From: Odiellus spinosus
Taxonomy: Eukaryota > Arthropoda > Arachnida > Opiliones > Phalangiidae
DNA: 64,000 bases
Direction of reading: 5' to 3'
NCBI GenBank assembly: GCA_963920705.1
Contig: OY987233.1
Span: 3,400,001 to 3,464,000, forward strand
The first letter of the stretch is position 1; every line of letters starts with the position of its first letter. The notes beneath the pieces were generated by a model, which saw only the letters and a program-made list of their open reading frames with translations, ran no database searches and was not told the origin of the DNA. The position numbers and the translations under genes were made by a program. This document shows positions 1 to 11,956 of this stretch, piece after piece.

Positions 1-561
1 TTCTCTGATCCTCCTTGATTATGTGAAGTGGCGTAGAGTGTACAATTTACGTCATTGGCGTATTCATGCACGTTTAAAGTAAAATTATCTACCTGGGGGG
101 TTGAAAAAGGCGGGAAAAAACGTAAACAGAACACCTTGCGTTTCAGCCCAAGCTTCCTACTTCCTCCGTTTTCTTTGGTAGAGTTTCCCTTTAATTTAAA
201 ATTTCCCCCTCTTTGGCAGCTGATGTTTATAGTCCCTCTTTAGTCAAAACCCCTGGACTCAGTCTTCTCGACTTCTTCCAACGTTTTGTTCTCTCTTTCT
301 TTCTCCGGAGCAAAATGTGCCTCAAAAAAGGAGAGCAAGAAAGCTCGTCCTTATTTCCGAACCATTATAAAATAAAGCGCGCCAAAAAATATTTGATAGG
401 TGATGCAGTTTGACCCCCAAAGTGGAAACATAAACTCTTTTCGCGGAAAGTTTGAATAAATCCTCATCCGTGGTTGGTTGTTTCCAAGGTTCGAAAAAAT
501 TATTTTTGTTTCGTTTATTCCAAGCGCCCGACCCCAGCAGTGCGCTGGGGTAGACTACAGC
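1..561. other. No gene seen
   Basis: Short open frames only, with no motif, splice structure or repeat recognised. Confidence 0.5.
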
Positions 562-853
562 CAAGAAGGATCAGATAAGGAGAGGAAAAGTGGGGCTGCG
601 TTGAGTTAGAGAGAGAAGAGCCAACCTCCCACTCGGGTGGAAAGGGGGGATAGGAAATTCTCGAGGTAAACTGTTGTCACGTGGTCGCTAGCTAGCGCGT
701 CTCATAAAGGATTCGTTTTACCCACGTGACAACAATTTACCACGAAGCATCTCTACCCCCGTCTGTCCCCCGTTCTCCCAGAGTGGGAGTTTAGGCCGAC
801 GCAGTAGGAGCCGCGCCGTTCCCACTTTTCCTCTCCTTATCTGATTCTTCTTG
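562..853. mobile_element. Palindromic MITE, family P, 7-bp duplication
   Basis: Inverted ends of about 33 bp start CAAGAAGGATCAGATAAGG at the left and, on the other strand, CAAGAAGAATCAGATAAGG at the right. The element is flanked by perfect 7-bp copies CTACAGC at 555-561 and 854-860. Interior pairs continue (GTTGTCACGTGG with CCACGTGACAAC). Length 292 bp, no coding capacity. The mobilising transposase is not in the window. Confidence 0.85.
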
Positions 854-860
854 CTACAGC

Positions 861-3424
861 CTATTTGAGATTATCATGGGGGCCTTCAAAAATTTAAATA
901 CGGGGATCCAATAAAAACAAAGACAGCCCCCTTTAAAAAAAATCAAATTAGTTTGGAAAGCATTCCGAAAGAAGGATTCATTAAATTTCTTTCTAATGAG
1001 CGTAGAAAAGAAGCCGAGACCATGCAGTACATAACCTTATCTTATACACCATAATATTACGGAAAATGTACAAAACGGGACAGTTGTCTTATTATCAAGA
1101 GTGGGGTGGGACGTAAGGGGAGGATGGGCAACGGGCGGAACACATGTAAAGGTACTTTTAAAAATGATAAAGAAAAAGAAAGGGTAGTAGAAAACTGCGC
1201 AATTGAGAGACATTTGTAAAGGACCCTTCTTAGATTAAGGGATGCCTCTCTGGCTCTCAGTCTTCCTATTTCTTCCATAGGTTAAAGCGTGAGGTGGTGA
1301 GCGGGCCATAAACGAACTAGGGACAGGGAGCCGAAAGTAAGGGGGAACAAAACTAGGTCCACCGCGTTGAAATGCCGAAAAATCGAGCGACCCGATTCCA
1401 ATATCGATTTAGGCACAACGCGAGCTTGGAGAAAAGGGGTAAAATAACAGGGGGGATAGGTATACGAGTCGAGAGAGTAGCGAGAGAGAGAAATGGAAGA
1501 GGGGGAGGAGGTTAATCTTTGGAAAACGCGCTGCTCGGTCGAGCTCTCGCGTTTCTCGGAGGACTCCCTACGGAAGGGGAACCCAGACAGAGCGTCCTAC
1601 AGCGTAATCGGACGTTGGCGGAAAAATTGAGATTTTTAGTCTACGAAAGAAGTTGGAAAGCGCGGGAAGGCCCTAAAAAATAGCTAAGCAGTAAGCAACC
1701 AAAGCGAGCGGGTAAGCCACCCTGCTAGCGTCGGTTTTATAAATGAACGGGTTGAAGAAAGAAGACCGCCGAATCTCGAATCCAAAGTCCCATTTATCGG
1801 CGGAATTGGCCAAGAACTTGAAGAAGACGTAGCCCGTTTCTATTTCGCTGCTATAATATGTCAAATCGGCCTAGCCTACGCTACTGCGACTAATATAAAG
1901 GTCTTGTTCCCTTTAATTTATTTTCTTTTGTTCTTCAACAACCAATTAACGTCGTTTATATATCATAGCTAGATAATATACGAAATATAATAGTTATAAT
2001 TAGTGTTAAATTGTTTTCGCGTTTTTGATTTTCGACAATTTTACCCGGGTGTGTCGTGACGATTTTGAAAAATAGGACTTTTTAATATTATTCCCATCTA
2101 TCAACAATATACTCGGAGTGTTTGAAAGGTTTACGATCTTCGTCTAACAAATTCGCGTTTGGAAACAGAAAACCCCTTTCCCGTCGAATTTTGGTGTCAT
2201 ACGGAAGCCATTTTTGGGGGATCTTTATTTTTTTTCCCCTGAAAAAGTTCTCTGGACGTTAACGGGTCAATTTTAGAACCGAAATATCTTTGTCGACTGA
2301 AGCATTGACAGAGGGCGCGAGGAACAGACTATTTTGGCGCGAACTTAAATAACGGCCACTTCCGAAAAAATACTCAATAAACATTTAAAAACGGACAAGA
2401 TTTTCGTTCAAATTTTCCGAGAGTTAAACCACAACGACGAAAGACTTTTTAAAGAAAGAGAAAACTTTTTCTACCAACAACGTTGCCGATGAAAGATCAC
2501 CAACATTCAAAAAAGTAAGTTTACGTTTTTTAATACGTTTCGTTTATTTTATCTCGTGTATTTACAAAATGGGGTTACCGCGCTGGTCCTGCTAAAAATA
2601 GCAAACTTTCTCAATTCCAAAAAAATATCCTATCATATAATTTAGGCTTAACACTTGTGCCTTGATTTGTCGTAGCAAACATGGTGGAATCCCCCAATTC
2701 AACATATAATAATGTTTTTAGTGTGAGAAAGTCCTCAATTCCAGGCTTAAAAATAAGATTTATTTTTTAAACTAGTCCTCTGGACCAGGGATCATTAGTG
2801 TCTTGAATGACCAAACTGGTCCGGTTATTATTAATATGGGATCAGTGAATCTCAGTTTTGTAATTTGAAACTGATTCAATCAATTAATAAGCAGGTTTAT
2901 GACTTATAAGCCTGCCCTTTACTATTCACTCAGAAAATAATTTCTCGAAATCCTATAATTCTAGAGGTTTAGGATGCTTTTTAAAAGAGGGACTGAGTAT
3001 AATTTGCGAGACTTTCATTCTTTCTATTTCGTTCAATTTTTCCCTTTCAAGTCGTTCGTCTTTAGGCTTTCTTTTATTTGGCGTAGAGCTCCAAAAAATC
3101 CCTGGTTCCCCTTTTATTATTCGTACCATCCGCGGCAGATCGATTCCGCGGTTAAAGCGGGCCTTGCAGCCAAGGCACTAGGCGTATAACCCCACTCCCT
3201 TTACCCTTCAATCCTTCTAGCACCGGACTCGACACAGTCAAACCCGAAAGAGTACGGCAGAGACTAGGGGGTGAGGAGAGGGTTGGCTAAAGGGTAACAC
3301 CCAATTAAATCATAAGAAAAAGCAGAATTCACTCATGATGTAGTTTTAGTACAGATAAAACACGTTTTATAGGAGCAAAACAACCAATCAAATATATTGT
3401 AATTCAAAATAGACCAACTCAAGT
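861..3424. other. Gene-free stretch
   Basis: Purine-rich GAGAGA patches at 1,475-1,510, a local inverted GCGGNNNNATCGATTCCGC near 3,132, and AT-rich DNA. Only short open frames on either strand. No gene or dispersed family recognised. Confidence 0.45.
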
Positions 3425-3735
3425 GACCCCGTCGCGTGGGAAAAAAATTGGTACTATTTTTCGCGCGCTTTCGTAAAATGAATTTAATCTAGATCGGCGC
3501 GCGCAGGAATTCGCGCGCTTTTCTCGATTCAAGAATAGAACTACAATTATGGGAATAATATAAATCGCGCGAAAATTGGGCACTCCCCTTTTCTGGAAAT
3601 TCAAATTTGTGTATTTCTGAGAAAACTATTGGATATTTTTGAGCGAAATTTTGTATAGATGCTTTTAAGACTCTAATACACCCAATTTCGATAAGTTTGG
3701 ACGAAATTTATTTTGCCGTCTATTACCCTTTAAAG
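3425..3735. repeat. Dispersed repeat, family O, copy 1
   Basis: Matches 36,605-36,927 over its length in the same order: a TTTTTCGCG..TTTTCGTAAAA block, a GCGCGCTTTTCTCGA block, AACTACAATTATGG, then GAATATTTTTGAG(C/T)GAAATTTTGTATA and a CTTTAA end. A third, reversed copy lies near 20,760-21,000. Non-coding; class unknown. Confidence 0.6.
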
Positions 3736-4404
3736 AAGAGAGCGAATCAATGGAAAAGGGTGCAACACTGAGAGGGAGAAACGTAGCTAGCTGGGCCATT
3801 GCTAAGGGATCGTTTAGCGTACACTAGAACCTGATAGAAGAACTGGGCTGCGTATAACCGTTAGCGGGCACGCTACCCACACGGGCGTGGACCCAAAAAC
3901 TCCTCGTACCATTTATCCCGTACATAGAATCAAGCCTCTTCCTACCCTGAAAACTCTTTCATTTCTCTTTCTCTCTCTCAATGCTAAAATACAAAGAACA
4001 CTAAAGGGTAAATGGTGGACTGACTCAGTGAAAGAAGGACAGAGACAGAGGAAAAGCAACGGGAGAAAATAAAAGATAAACTTTTGAGGCCCGAGGCAAA
4101 AATAATCATCCCCAGTTTTCTCCCTTTCTTTACTCAATCGAAAGAGAGACTCGCTCTTATTATTAGATTTTTTTTTCTTCCTTGGGTGGGTCGACCATTA
4201 TCTTGGTACAACGATCTCTGGACACTTTATTCAAGTTTCAACTGAGCTTATTTTCTTTCCTGATAGAATTTCTCAAAAAAAAACTCCGAAATTTTCACTT
4301 TAATGTAGAAACTCAATCTGACTCGATTCGGTCCTGTTAAATTAATCTCGCGCCAAGCTCGCGAATTTAATCTAAAGAAACTTAAAAAATCGCGCGAAAG
4401 GCGA

Positions 4405-4680
4405 CCTTATCACCTGCCAAATCGCATGAGAATCAACTGTAGGTTCTATGCAATAGTGAAATCACGCGACCATTGTGATGACGTAGATTGTGGGGAATTT
4501 TTATTTTAAAAATTTCGAAAATGGACGATTTAAAATATGTATTTTTACTGTCGCTGTAATTTTGTTTTATGACATTTGTATATATATTTTGAATTTTTTT
4601 TTAACGATCTTTTCGAAAATGCTACTCAATTTCCATTTGGAGTTCATGAAAAATTGGTGACGGCCTCACTTTAATAATAA
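4405..4680 (+). repeat. Dispersed repeat, family I, copy 1
   Basis: Recognised by the ordered blocks GAGAATCAACTGTAG, CACGCGACCATTGTGATGA, GTATTTTTACTGTCGC and AACGATCTTTTCGAAAATG. Other copies: 19,427-19,765, 21,876-22,690, 33,570-33,875, 34,607-35,155 and 39,918-40,281. No open frame is shared among copies. Terminal structure not resolved. Confidence 0.65.
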
Positions 4681-5002
4681 TTATTTTGGGCTAAATATAA
4701 GCGACTAACAGGGATGCTTTAGGGGATTTGGCAGGTTTTTCGCTGTCATAATGCGCATCTTTTTTCTTTGTACGCGATAGTATAAATGCCCAAGAGGGGT
4801 TGTATTTTTTAGCTTCAAGGCCTGGTGGAAGGTTTTTTGGGAGATAGTGAAAAAGTCCAACTTCGGTTTGTTAAATACCTAAAGACTAAGTGGATTAATA
4901 CTTAATGTTAAACGTAATATAGATTAAAGTATCTATTGCAAATTACTCTTGAATAAAACAAATTACTAGGAGCTTGGAGTAATGAGATAGACAACTCAAC
5001 GA

Positions 5003-5338
5003 CTAACAGTTTTCACACTTTCTCAATCGATTTGTAACGGTAAAATCAAATCAATATTCAAATCGCCATAAATCGTTTTAAGCGTCACGTGTTCACGCAT
5101 TATCTTTATAAATCGATTTATTGTAGCTTCATCCATCGGTTGTTGAAACCGAATCGGTATGAAACTAGCTACGGTCGTACTATCATTTCTTAATCGATTT
5201 GAAACGGTAAAATCAAAACGGTACTCAAATCGCCAGGAATCGTTTTAAGCGCCACTCGTTCACGCATTATCTTTATAAATCGATTTATCGTAGCTTCATC
5301 TGTCGGTTGTTGAAACAGAATCGGTTTGAAACTGGTTA
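5003..5338 (+). mobile_element. Two partial family E copies in tandem
   Basis: The left part of family E occurs twice, head to tail (about 5,003-5,165 and 5,167-5,338). Each runs from the TTTCTCAATCGATTT-type start through TTTATAAATCGATTTAT to GGTTGTTGAAAC and ATGAAACT-like ends, with the right half missing. Confidence 0.7.
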
Positions 5339-5888
5339 TACAAATTTACAACTCTCTATTCATGACCAAACACTGAAAGTGTCGGCCACTCCTTAACTAA
5401 TTCCTCCAAGCTAGGAGAAATAAGTGGTGGTTTGGAAATTAGAATTTTTTTCGTCTTTCATTCTATCTCTTTCCATTTCGTGGATAGTTTCTTTTTATTA
5501 AACTCGGGGTTTTTTTTTTTTCGGTTCTGGAACAGCGAGTTTTTATTAAAATGAAGTCTTTTGTACGGAATATTTTGCCTCAAAAAGAGAATTCCACTGT
5601 CTCGTACGTGTAAAACGTTTATGGGGCATAATATAGAAGAGAATGGATCTTTTCGATTAAGAAGAAATGTCACTAGCATATATATATATATAATCGCATC
5701 CATTCTTAGGGGGAGACCAAGATAGCGTTTGCGTAATATAAAATACAGAAAAATGAAAACGCCTTTTTATGCTGCTTTTTATTTAACAAATTTCCAATTC
5801 TGAAAATTTTAAACTTTCTTCATATTTTAAATTGTGCAGTTATAATTCGCAAATCTGATTTTTAATGGAATCTTCTAGCTAAGAAATA
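5339..5888. other. AT-rich stretch, no gene
   Basis: Contains a short (TA)n run at about 5,677-5,692 and T-rich DNA. Nothing else seen. Confidence 0.45.
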
Positions 5889-6793
5889 AGTAATTTCCAC
5901 ATTATTTCGGTAGTAATTTCCACATTATTTCGGTAGTAATTTCCACATACTTTTGGTAGTAATTGCCACAAAATTTGGTAGTAAATGCCACATAATTTCG
6001 GTAGTAATTACTACATAATTTCGGTAGTAATTGCCACATAATTTCGGTAGTAATTGCCACATAATTTCGGTAGTAATTGCCACATAATTTCGGTAGGAAT
6101 TGCCACATAATTTCGATAGTAATTGCCCCATAATTTCGGAAGTAATTGCCACATAATTTCGGTAGTAATTGCCACATAATTTCGGTAGTAATTGCCACAT
6201 AATTTCGGTAGTAATTGCCACGTAATTTCGGTAGTAATTGCCACGTGATTTCGGTAGTAATTGCCACGTGATTTCGGTAGTAATTGCCACGTGATTTCGG
6301 TAGTAATTGCCACGTGATTTCGGTAGTAATTGCCACGTGATTTCGGTAGTAATTGCCACGTGATTTCGGTAGTAATTGCCACGTGATTTCGGTAGTAATT
6401 GCCTCGTGATTTCGGTAGTAATTTCCTCGTGATTTCGGTAGTAATTGCCACGTGATTTCGGTAGAAATTGACACGTGATTTCGGTAGTAATTGACACGTG
6501 ATTTCGGTAGTAATTGACACGTGATTTCGGTAGTAATTGACACGTGATTTCGGTAGTAATTGACACGTGATTTCGGTAGTAATTGACACGTGATTTCGGT
6601 AGTAATTGACACGTGAATTCGGTAGTAATTGACACGTGATTTCGGTAGTAATTGACACGTGATTTCGGTAGTAATTGACACGTGATTTCGGTAGTAATTG
6701 ACACGTGATTTCGGTAGTAATTGACACGTGATTTCGGTAGTAATTGACACGTGATTTCGGTAGTAATTGACACGTGATTTCGGTAGTAATTGC
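5889..6793. repeat. 23-bp tandem satellite, about 39 units
   Basis: Unit GGTAGTAATTGCCACGTGAT plus TTC. Three zones are visible: CCACATAATTTC units (to about 6,215), then GCCACGTGATTTC units (to about 6,465), then very uniform GACACGTGATTTC units. The later zones place an E-box palindrome CACGTG in every unit. Because 23 is not a multiple of 3 and no unit frame has a stop on the minus strand, all three minus frames stay open for up to 282 codons; this is an arithmetical effect, not a gene. A 3-step homogenisation from left to right is inferred. Confidence 0.97.
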
Positions 6794-7230
6794 TATAATA
6801 TTTCCTATAAATCGATGAAAAAATTCCTATAATTTCCTATAATATTTGTGGTCACCATTATAGTGCTATCCCTGATTTACGTAATCCCTTCCCTCGAAGG
6901 TAAACTCCCCATTTACCTTGATTTATTCTCCTAACATTTGCAAGTATCCAAACTCGAAGTCGATTCTATCTCCACATCCGTTTATTGAACCAAAAATCTC
7001 TAAAGACCTCCTAATTTACGTCACTGGGAAAACCAATTTACGTCACTCGGCGTTGGTAATCCATTTTTCAACCAAAAATAAATTTTATTTGATGAGAAAT
7101 GAGAATCTATGGAAAACCACTTGAAATAAAAATAAAATAAATAAGAAACACCAGAAGAGACCGACTAAGTAGGCTTAAAACGTACTGCAGCCAATCAGCA
7201 AAAATGTTTTCTATCTGAGACAAGCTAGGC
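6794..7230. other. No gene seen
   Basis: Unique AT-rich sequence with a short open frame only. Confidence 0.4.
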
Positions 7231-7554
7231 TTAAAGGGAAACTTGTAACTAAAAATGGAACAGCTTTTGAATTTTTTATAGACCTGCGTTTGATGTCCAA
7301 GGTCTTAGGCATCAAACTCCGGCCTATTCTTTTAATGTTAGGACATTACAAGCGTTATTAAAGGCTTCAATAATATGATTGGTCCGAATTTTTATTTACT
7401 TTTATTCAAATTTTACCAAACTTCAGAAATTAATTTAAACACAAAAACGTGCCTAAAAATTGTTTGAAAATTCTGGAATTCGTTTTTTGGCATCCGGTGA
7501 TTGCTAAAATAAATTGAAAAGCTGTTCCATTTTTAGATCCAAGTTTTCCTTTAA
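7231..7554. mobile_element. Family D MITE, left arm internally deleted
   Basis: Flanked by TTAA (7,231-7,234 and 7,551-7,554). The left end AGGGAAACTTGTAACTAAAA is kept for about 45 bp and then jumps to the centre (TTTGATGTCCAAGGTCTTAG). The right arm is complete to CCAAGTTTTCCT. Full-length family D copies are palindromes of about 450 bp. Confidence 0.85.
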
Positions 7555-7954
7555 GCCTAATTCGCAAAAACGTTCTTAAAACGGAAACCAATGGGTGGTT
7601 AGGGTGGAGAAGATTGAAGTATGTTCTGAGAATAGAGACAAGTTCGGGTTGGGTTCAACGAATGGTTAGCGCGACAAATATTTGCGATTCTCGGTATAAG
7701 AGGCTATTAAACGAGTGATAAGCGTATAGTCCCAAGATAGGCTTAGCCACCGGGAATAAAGACCAAAAGAAGTAGCAGCGATTGCTCAGCAAACATCACC
7801 GAGAAAAAAAAGAGAAGCTATGTCGAAATTGATTGATTAAGTGATCTCTTGGAGAAGTGGCACCAATTTTAACATTAATTACATCTAGGAGTAATCATTT
7901 TAAAGAGTTAAAAGTAGACAAATTGAAAAAAAAAAAAAAAAATACCGAGATTGT

Positions 7955-8195
7955 TTTTCCGTACGCGTGACGTCGGTTTTACTTTTCATTTCAATACGCT
8001 CCCATGGGATAAAAAAAGAAATCAGCTTAACCAATCAGGAAAGCTCTTCTATTTTAGATAAAAATGGTCCAAATTTGAAATTTCCAAAAGAATTCTATCA
8101 AATATACCAATTGAAATGAATTTAAAAGTTATTTTAAATTTCGGTTCACTTTTGTGGGAGCGCATTAAAACCGTATGTAAACCCCTCTCCCCTCG
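7955..8195. repeat. Dispersed inverted repeat, family Q
   Basis: Starts TCCGTACGCGTGACGTCGGT and ends with TGGGAGCGCATTAAAACCG; the segment CATTTCAATACGCTCCCA near the left is the inverse of the right end. A related segment with TACGCGTGACGTCGGTTAT lies at 59,705-59,870. Short, non-coding. Confidence 0.5.
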
Positions 8196-8297
8196 GGAAA
8201 TAGTTTGTCTGTGATAGTAGAGTTTACAAAGCGCAGTTTCATAGATTTTCCGAGTTACAATTCATATTAAATCTCTACGACAAGGGTTGTAAGCGAC

Positions 8298-8760
8298 CTG
8301 GAAATCCTGGTAAAGTCAGGGAATTTGGAAACTGGCCCATATACGTCTCGGAATTTGGAAATTGACCCAAAAGGTCAGGGAAAAGTCAGATAATTTGGAA
8401 ATTGACCCAAAAGGTCAGGGAAAAGTCAGATAATTTGGAAGTTGACCCAAAAGGTCAGGAAAAAGTCAGGGAATCTGGAAATTGCCCCCAAAAGGCCAGG
8501 GAAAAGTCAGATAATTTGGAAATTGACCCAAAAGGTCAGGGAAAAGTCAGATAATTTGGAAATTGACCCAAAAGGTCAGGGAAAAGTCAGGGAATCTGGA
8601 AATTGCCCCCAAAAGGCCAGGGAAAAGTCAGATAATTTGGAAATTGACCCAAAAGGTCAGGGAAAAATCAGGTAATCTGGAAATTGCCCCCAAAAGGCCA
8701 GGGAAAAGTCAGGGAATTTGGAAATTGTCGCAAAGGTCAGGAAATTTTAAAATGAGCCCA
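8298..8760 (+). repeat. 40-bp tandem repeat, family L core
   Basis: About ten units, each built from GGTCAGGGAAAAGTCAG and TAATTTGGAAATTGACCC, of 40 or 41 bp. Two unit types alternate (GACCCAAAAGGTCAGG and GCCCCCAAAAGGCCAGG), so the higher-order period is about 120 bp. Flanking sequence to about 9,045 (GGAAAACCTGGAAAAGTCAG) belongs to the same family. Open frames of 71-77 codons here are translated repeat. Confidence 0.95.
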
Positions 8761-9045
8761 AGTGGTCGCAAAAAATAAATATTTTAGTAGATGTCAAGAA
8801 ACTGTTTATGATTGGTTGATCAATTAATTGCAACGTGATTATTTTAAACTGAAAATATTTGGCTAAAGATTCAATTTGTTTCTCATATTCCGAGTAAAAT
8901 ATTCTGACCCTGATTGATTAACTATGTCAATTTAAAAGTGGGAATTACCAAAAGAATAAACTCGTGAAAAAAGATTAAAATTTACCAGGGAAATTATTTA
9001 GAAATGGTCGGGGAAAACCTGGAAAAGTCAGGGAAAATAACTTCC

Positions 9046-9842
9046 AAAATTTTATTACATTTTCCAAGTCCTAGTATTTCTTTCGAATATCCAGCAAGCC
9101 TAAAGAAACCCAGCTTAAAAATCTTGGCTAAAGGTGCAATGGGTTGGGCTTCTCTCTGAACTCCGAAGCATAGTGGTTGGAACACTTTTACAGACATCGC
9201 TTACCACGCGGCTGTTTTATCACTTGACTTACCTTGTGGTCACGATTGGGATACCCCGTAGTGTGAACGTAGCTAATTTGATTTTCAATTTAAATTTACT
9301 AACCTAAACTCGGTTTGAAATTTTATCCAAAAGAAAAAGTTCATTTTTCATTTCGTCTAAATTTAACACGATCACTATGTTATCTGGGACATAGAAGCGA
9401 GGAGCTAAGAGTGTCGGGGTCCTCGGGGAATAGTTTTTGGAACAGCAACGCGCTCTGGCGTCGTCACTGCGGATGTATGGGTGGGAGCGAAATCAACGAA
9501 TGACGGCTTTCGAGAAGGAGTCCTTGAATAGGAGGGGGGATTAAATGGGGGAAATAGAAGCCCAAAGTCCCAAATCCTATTAGACGAGTGTGCTACCAAC
9601 TTACCAAGAGTCTAACAGGGTGAGAGAAACGAATCTAAAAGGGGAGCTTTTCACCATGGATGAAAAGGATGATTCGTGTTCAATAGATTCAACACCTCTC
9701 TCTCTCTCGACGTACTCTTCACACTCTCATCTCGGTATCTGCAGCCTAATCCCACTACTAATTGCTATTAAAAAGGATCAGGCCGGCTTTATTCAAGTAT
9801 ATATCGTAAATGTAAGAAAAAAGACTTTAAAGGGAGAATGCA
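9046..9842. other. No convincing gene
   Basis: Open frames on both strands (9,405-9,599 minus, 9,590-9,871 plus) have slightly less AT-rich composition and a CTCTCT patch, but no recognisable domain and no splice framework linking them. Confidence 0.35.
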
Positions 9843-9849
9843 ACCTAAA

Positions 9850-10070
9850 AATGAAGCCGCGTTCATACTAGCCCTTGGAATCGATTTAAACCGTTTCAAA
9901 ACGTCGGGAATCAGTTTCGTACCGATTCGGTTTCAACAACCGATAGATGAAGCTACGATAAATCGATTTATAAAGAAAATGCGGGATCACGTGACGCTTA
10001 AAACGAGTCCTGGAGATTTTAATATATCTGTTTGATTTTACCAAAAGGCTAGTGTGACCGTAGCTATAGA
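9850..10070 (-). mobile_element. Family E element, internally deleted
   Basis: Begins GAAGCCGCGTTCATACTAG (right end of E in inverse orientation). It then skips from TTTCAAAACGT to the TCAGTTTCGTACCGATTCGG block and continues to AGTGTGACCGTAGCT at 10,062. About 70 bp of the usual 300 are missing. Confidence 0.85.
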
Positions 10071-11169
10071 ATAACGAAATAAATCGACTTAACCTTCTTA
10101 TTTGGTCACAAATGCCGAACATTGTCTACTGGGAGCCGCCTTTACCTCCCAACCAAGTAAATAAAGGTGACTTTCGTGACGTAGCTTCAAACCGTGTAGA
10201 GAATTTTTTCCTCCCACGAAAAGAGGGGGGGATGACACGCCCATCCGCAAAAAGTCTATTCTTGAATATTCTTTGTTTGAACTAAAAAAAATTCTGCCTG
10301 TCTTCCTTTAAACAAAAATATTTATCAGAACGATACACATAGACTGGGCTCGCTATTTTATTGTAGTTCAGACGTTTTTATGTAAGTTTATTTTCTCTGA
10401 AGCCTTACTTAGCTATAGTTATCTTAGCCATAGTAGGGCCTGTATTTCTTTGCGGATAAACTTGTATTCTAGCAGCCTATAGGTTTACATTATTACACAG
10501 TTGACGCCTTTTTTATGTCCACTTTTTTTCGTGTTTTTCCTTTTTTTTTTTTTTCTCTCTCTCGTTTCACCTTGGCGTTCTCGCTAAGGAGACTGTATTC
10601 GAGCGGTTTGGCTATATTAAAGAGCACAAATCATATTTAGCCAAGGCCCTTGTTGTATATTATATAAAATCCCTGTTACAAAAGAACCGCGTTAAAAAGA
10701 GAGAAAAAATTCCCACGTTTTGCTAGGTAGGTTGGTAAAGTATGAAACTCGTTCTTGAAAACGAACTAAAAATAGTATCTTATCACCTTTATTTATAGTT
10801 TAATTTCACGGTTTTTATAGCTACTCTTTAAGAATGTACCTTGAATATACGATTCCCTACGACAATAAAGTTTTTCTAGACCTGGTACAGAATTATTAAG
10901 TAGCTTCGGGTTGGTTTTATTCTTACATCCACCTCTTTACTTGCTGGCAGAAGCGCTATCATGGATGAATTATACACAGGGCACTTCTAAGGGTTGTAAT
11001 ATTATCACTTTAAGAAGCGGCAATCTGCTAATCCTTTAATTATCCGTTTAAAGCCGCCTTATGACGTCATTTACTTTATCTACGATAATATGATTTCTAT
11101 GTTAAAATTTGGATCAAAAATATAGTGAAGCCTTTGCTACGAAGTTGCAACAGTACCAAAAAAATGGGC
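10071..11169. other. Gene-free AT-rich stretch
   Basis: T-rich and CTCTCT patches near 10,540-10,565. No gene or repeat family recognised. Confidence 0.45.
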
Positions 11170-11956
11170 TTAAAGGGAGAATGAAAGGCCGAAACAACCT
11201 ATTTTTAATCGATTAAGAATACTAAAATAATGAGAAAAACAATAACTCACCAAAAATATTTCGTTATTTTATAATCAATTTCCAAATTTCCGATGCTAAG
11301 CCTAGGCTGCCTAGCTCGGTGAACCATGGATGTATAAAGAACTAACGTTCATGGATATTGCAATCAGAGAAAAACGCGTGAACAGAATGCGCCATGTTCA
11401 CTGGCGCCATCTAGTAACGATGTTTGTCGTTAGACAGGAAGTGTACCATTACGTCACATTTGAAATTGAAAAACTGCAGAACGTGCAGACGACAATTTGT
11501 AAACAGGAAATCCGTTTCGCAAAAAGTTCCCCACTTCCGCCGTCGCTAGCGGACGATATTATCCGAACTCGCGATCTACTGAAAATGCCTTACAGAAGGT
11601 ACGAGTGCAATATCCATGAACGTTAGTTCTTTATTCATCCATGGGTGAACTAGGCGAGCACCACCTGTATTTTTTTTAATATTCGCGGCTGTTCTTGTCG
11701 CCAATCAATAAATACGCGTACTCGCTCGTGATTGGCGACTAGATCAGACGGGAATATTAAAAAAAAATACGGCTCGTGCTCGCCTAGTTCGCCAAGCTAG
11801 GCAGCCAAGGCTTAGCATGTGCAAGTTTCGGAACTTTGGAAATTGATTATAAAATAACGAAATATTTTTGGTGAGTTATATTATTGTTTTTCTCATTATT
11901 TTAGCATTCTTAATCGATAAAAAATAGGTTGTTCTGGCCTTTCATTCTCCCTTTAA
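11170..11956. mobile_element. Family B MITE with nested 319-bp element
   Basis: TTAA at 11,170 and 11,953 flank ends AGGGAGAATGAAAGGCC and GGCCTTTCATTCTCCCT. Family B is a long palindrome of about 450-480 bp whose arms share AGCTCGGTGAACTAGGCGAG and GATTGGCGACTAGATCAGAC. This copy is longer because of the insertion at 11,325. Other copies: 28,392-28,845 and 59,976-60,458. Confidence 0.95.
11325..11643. mobile_element. Nested 319-bp palindromic element, 7-bp duplication
   Basis: Inserted in the left arm of the family B element. Inverted ends start CATGGATGTATAAAGAACT; on the reverse strand the right end reads CATGGATGAATAAAGAACT. Perfect 7-bp copies GGTGAAC lie at 11,318-11,324 and 11,644-11,650. 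Uninterrupted family B copies read GCTCGGTGAACTAGG, which is the empty site. A 98-codon open frame crosses it but is not accepted as a gene. Confidence 0.92.

Noticed and set aside
5902-6773. Three overlapping minus-strand open frames of up to 282 codons encoding a 23-residue repeat protein
   Set aside because: The frames are a consequence of a stop-free 23-bp tandem unit read in three frames. The same peptide appears in all three, and there is no unique start region or non-repeat domain.
5889-6793. CRISPR-like array
   Set aside because: Units are directly contiguous without variable spacers, and the context is a eukaryotic genome.
8442-8778. Open frames encoding KSGNLEI-type repeats, also at 14,672-14,887
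   Set aside because: Translation of the dispersed L repeat; no non-repeat sequence.
9405-9871. Somewhat GC-richer open frames on both strands, possibly an exon
   Set aside because: No recognisable similarity, and no consistent donor, acceptor and phase could be assembled.
11330-11626. 98-codon plus-strand open frame
   Set aside because: It coincides with the 319-bp palindromic element, ends in its inverted repeats and shows no known domain; chance opening of a MITE is more likely than a gene.
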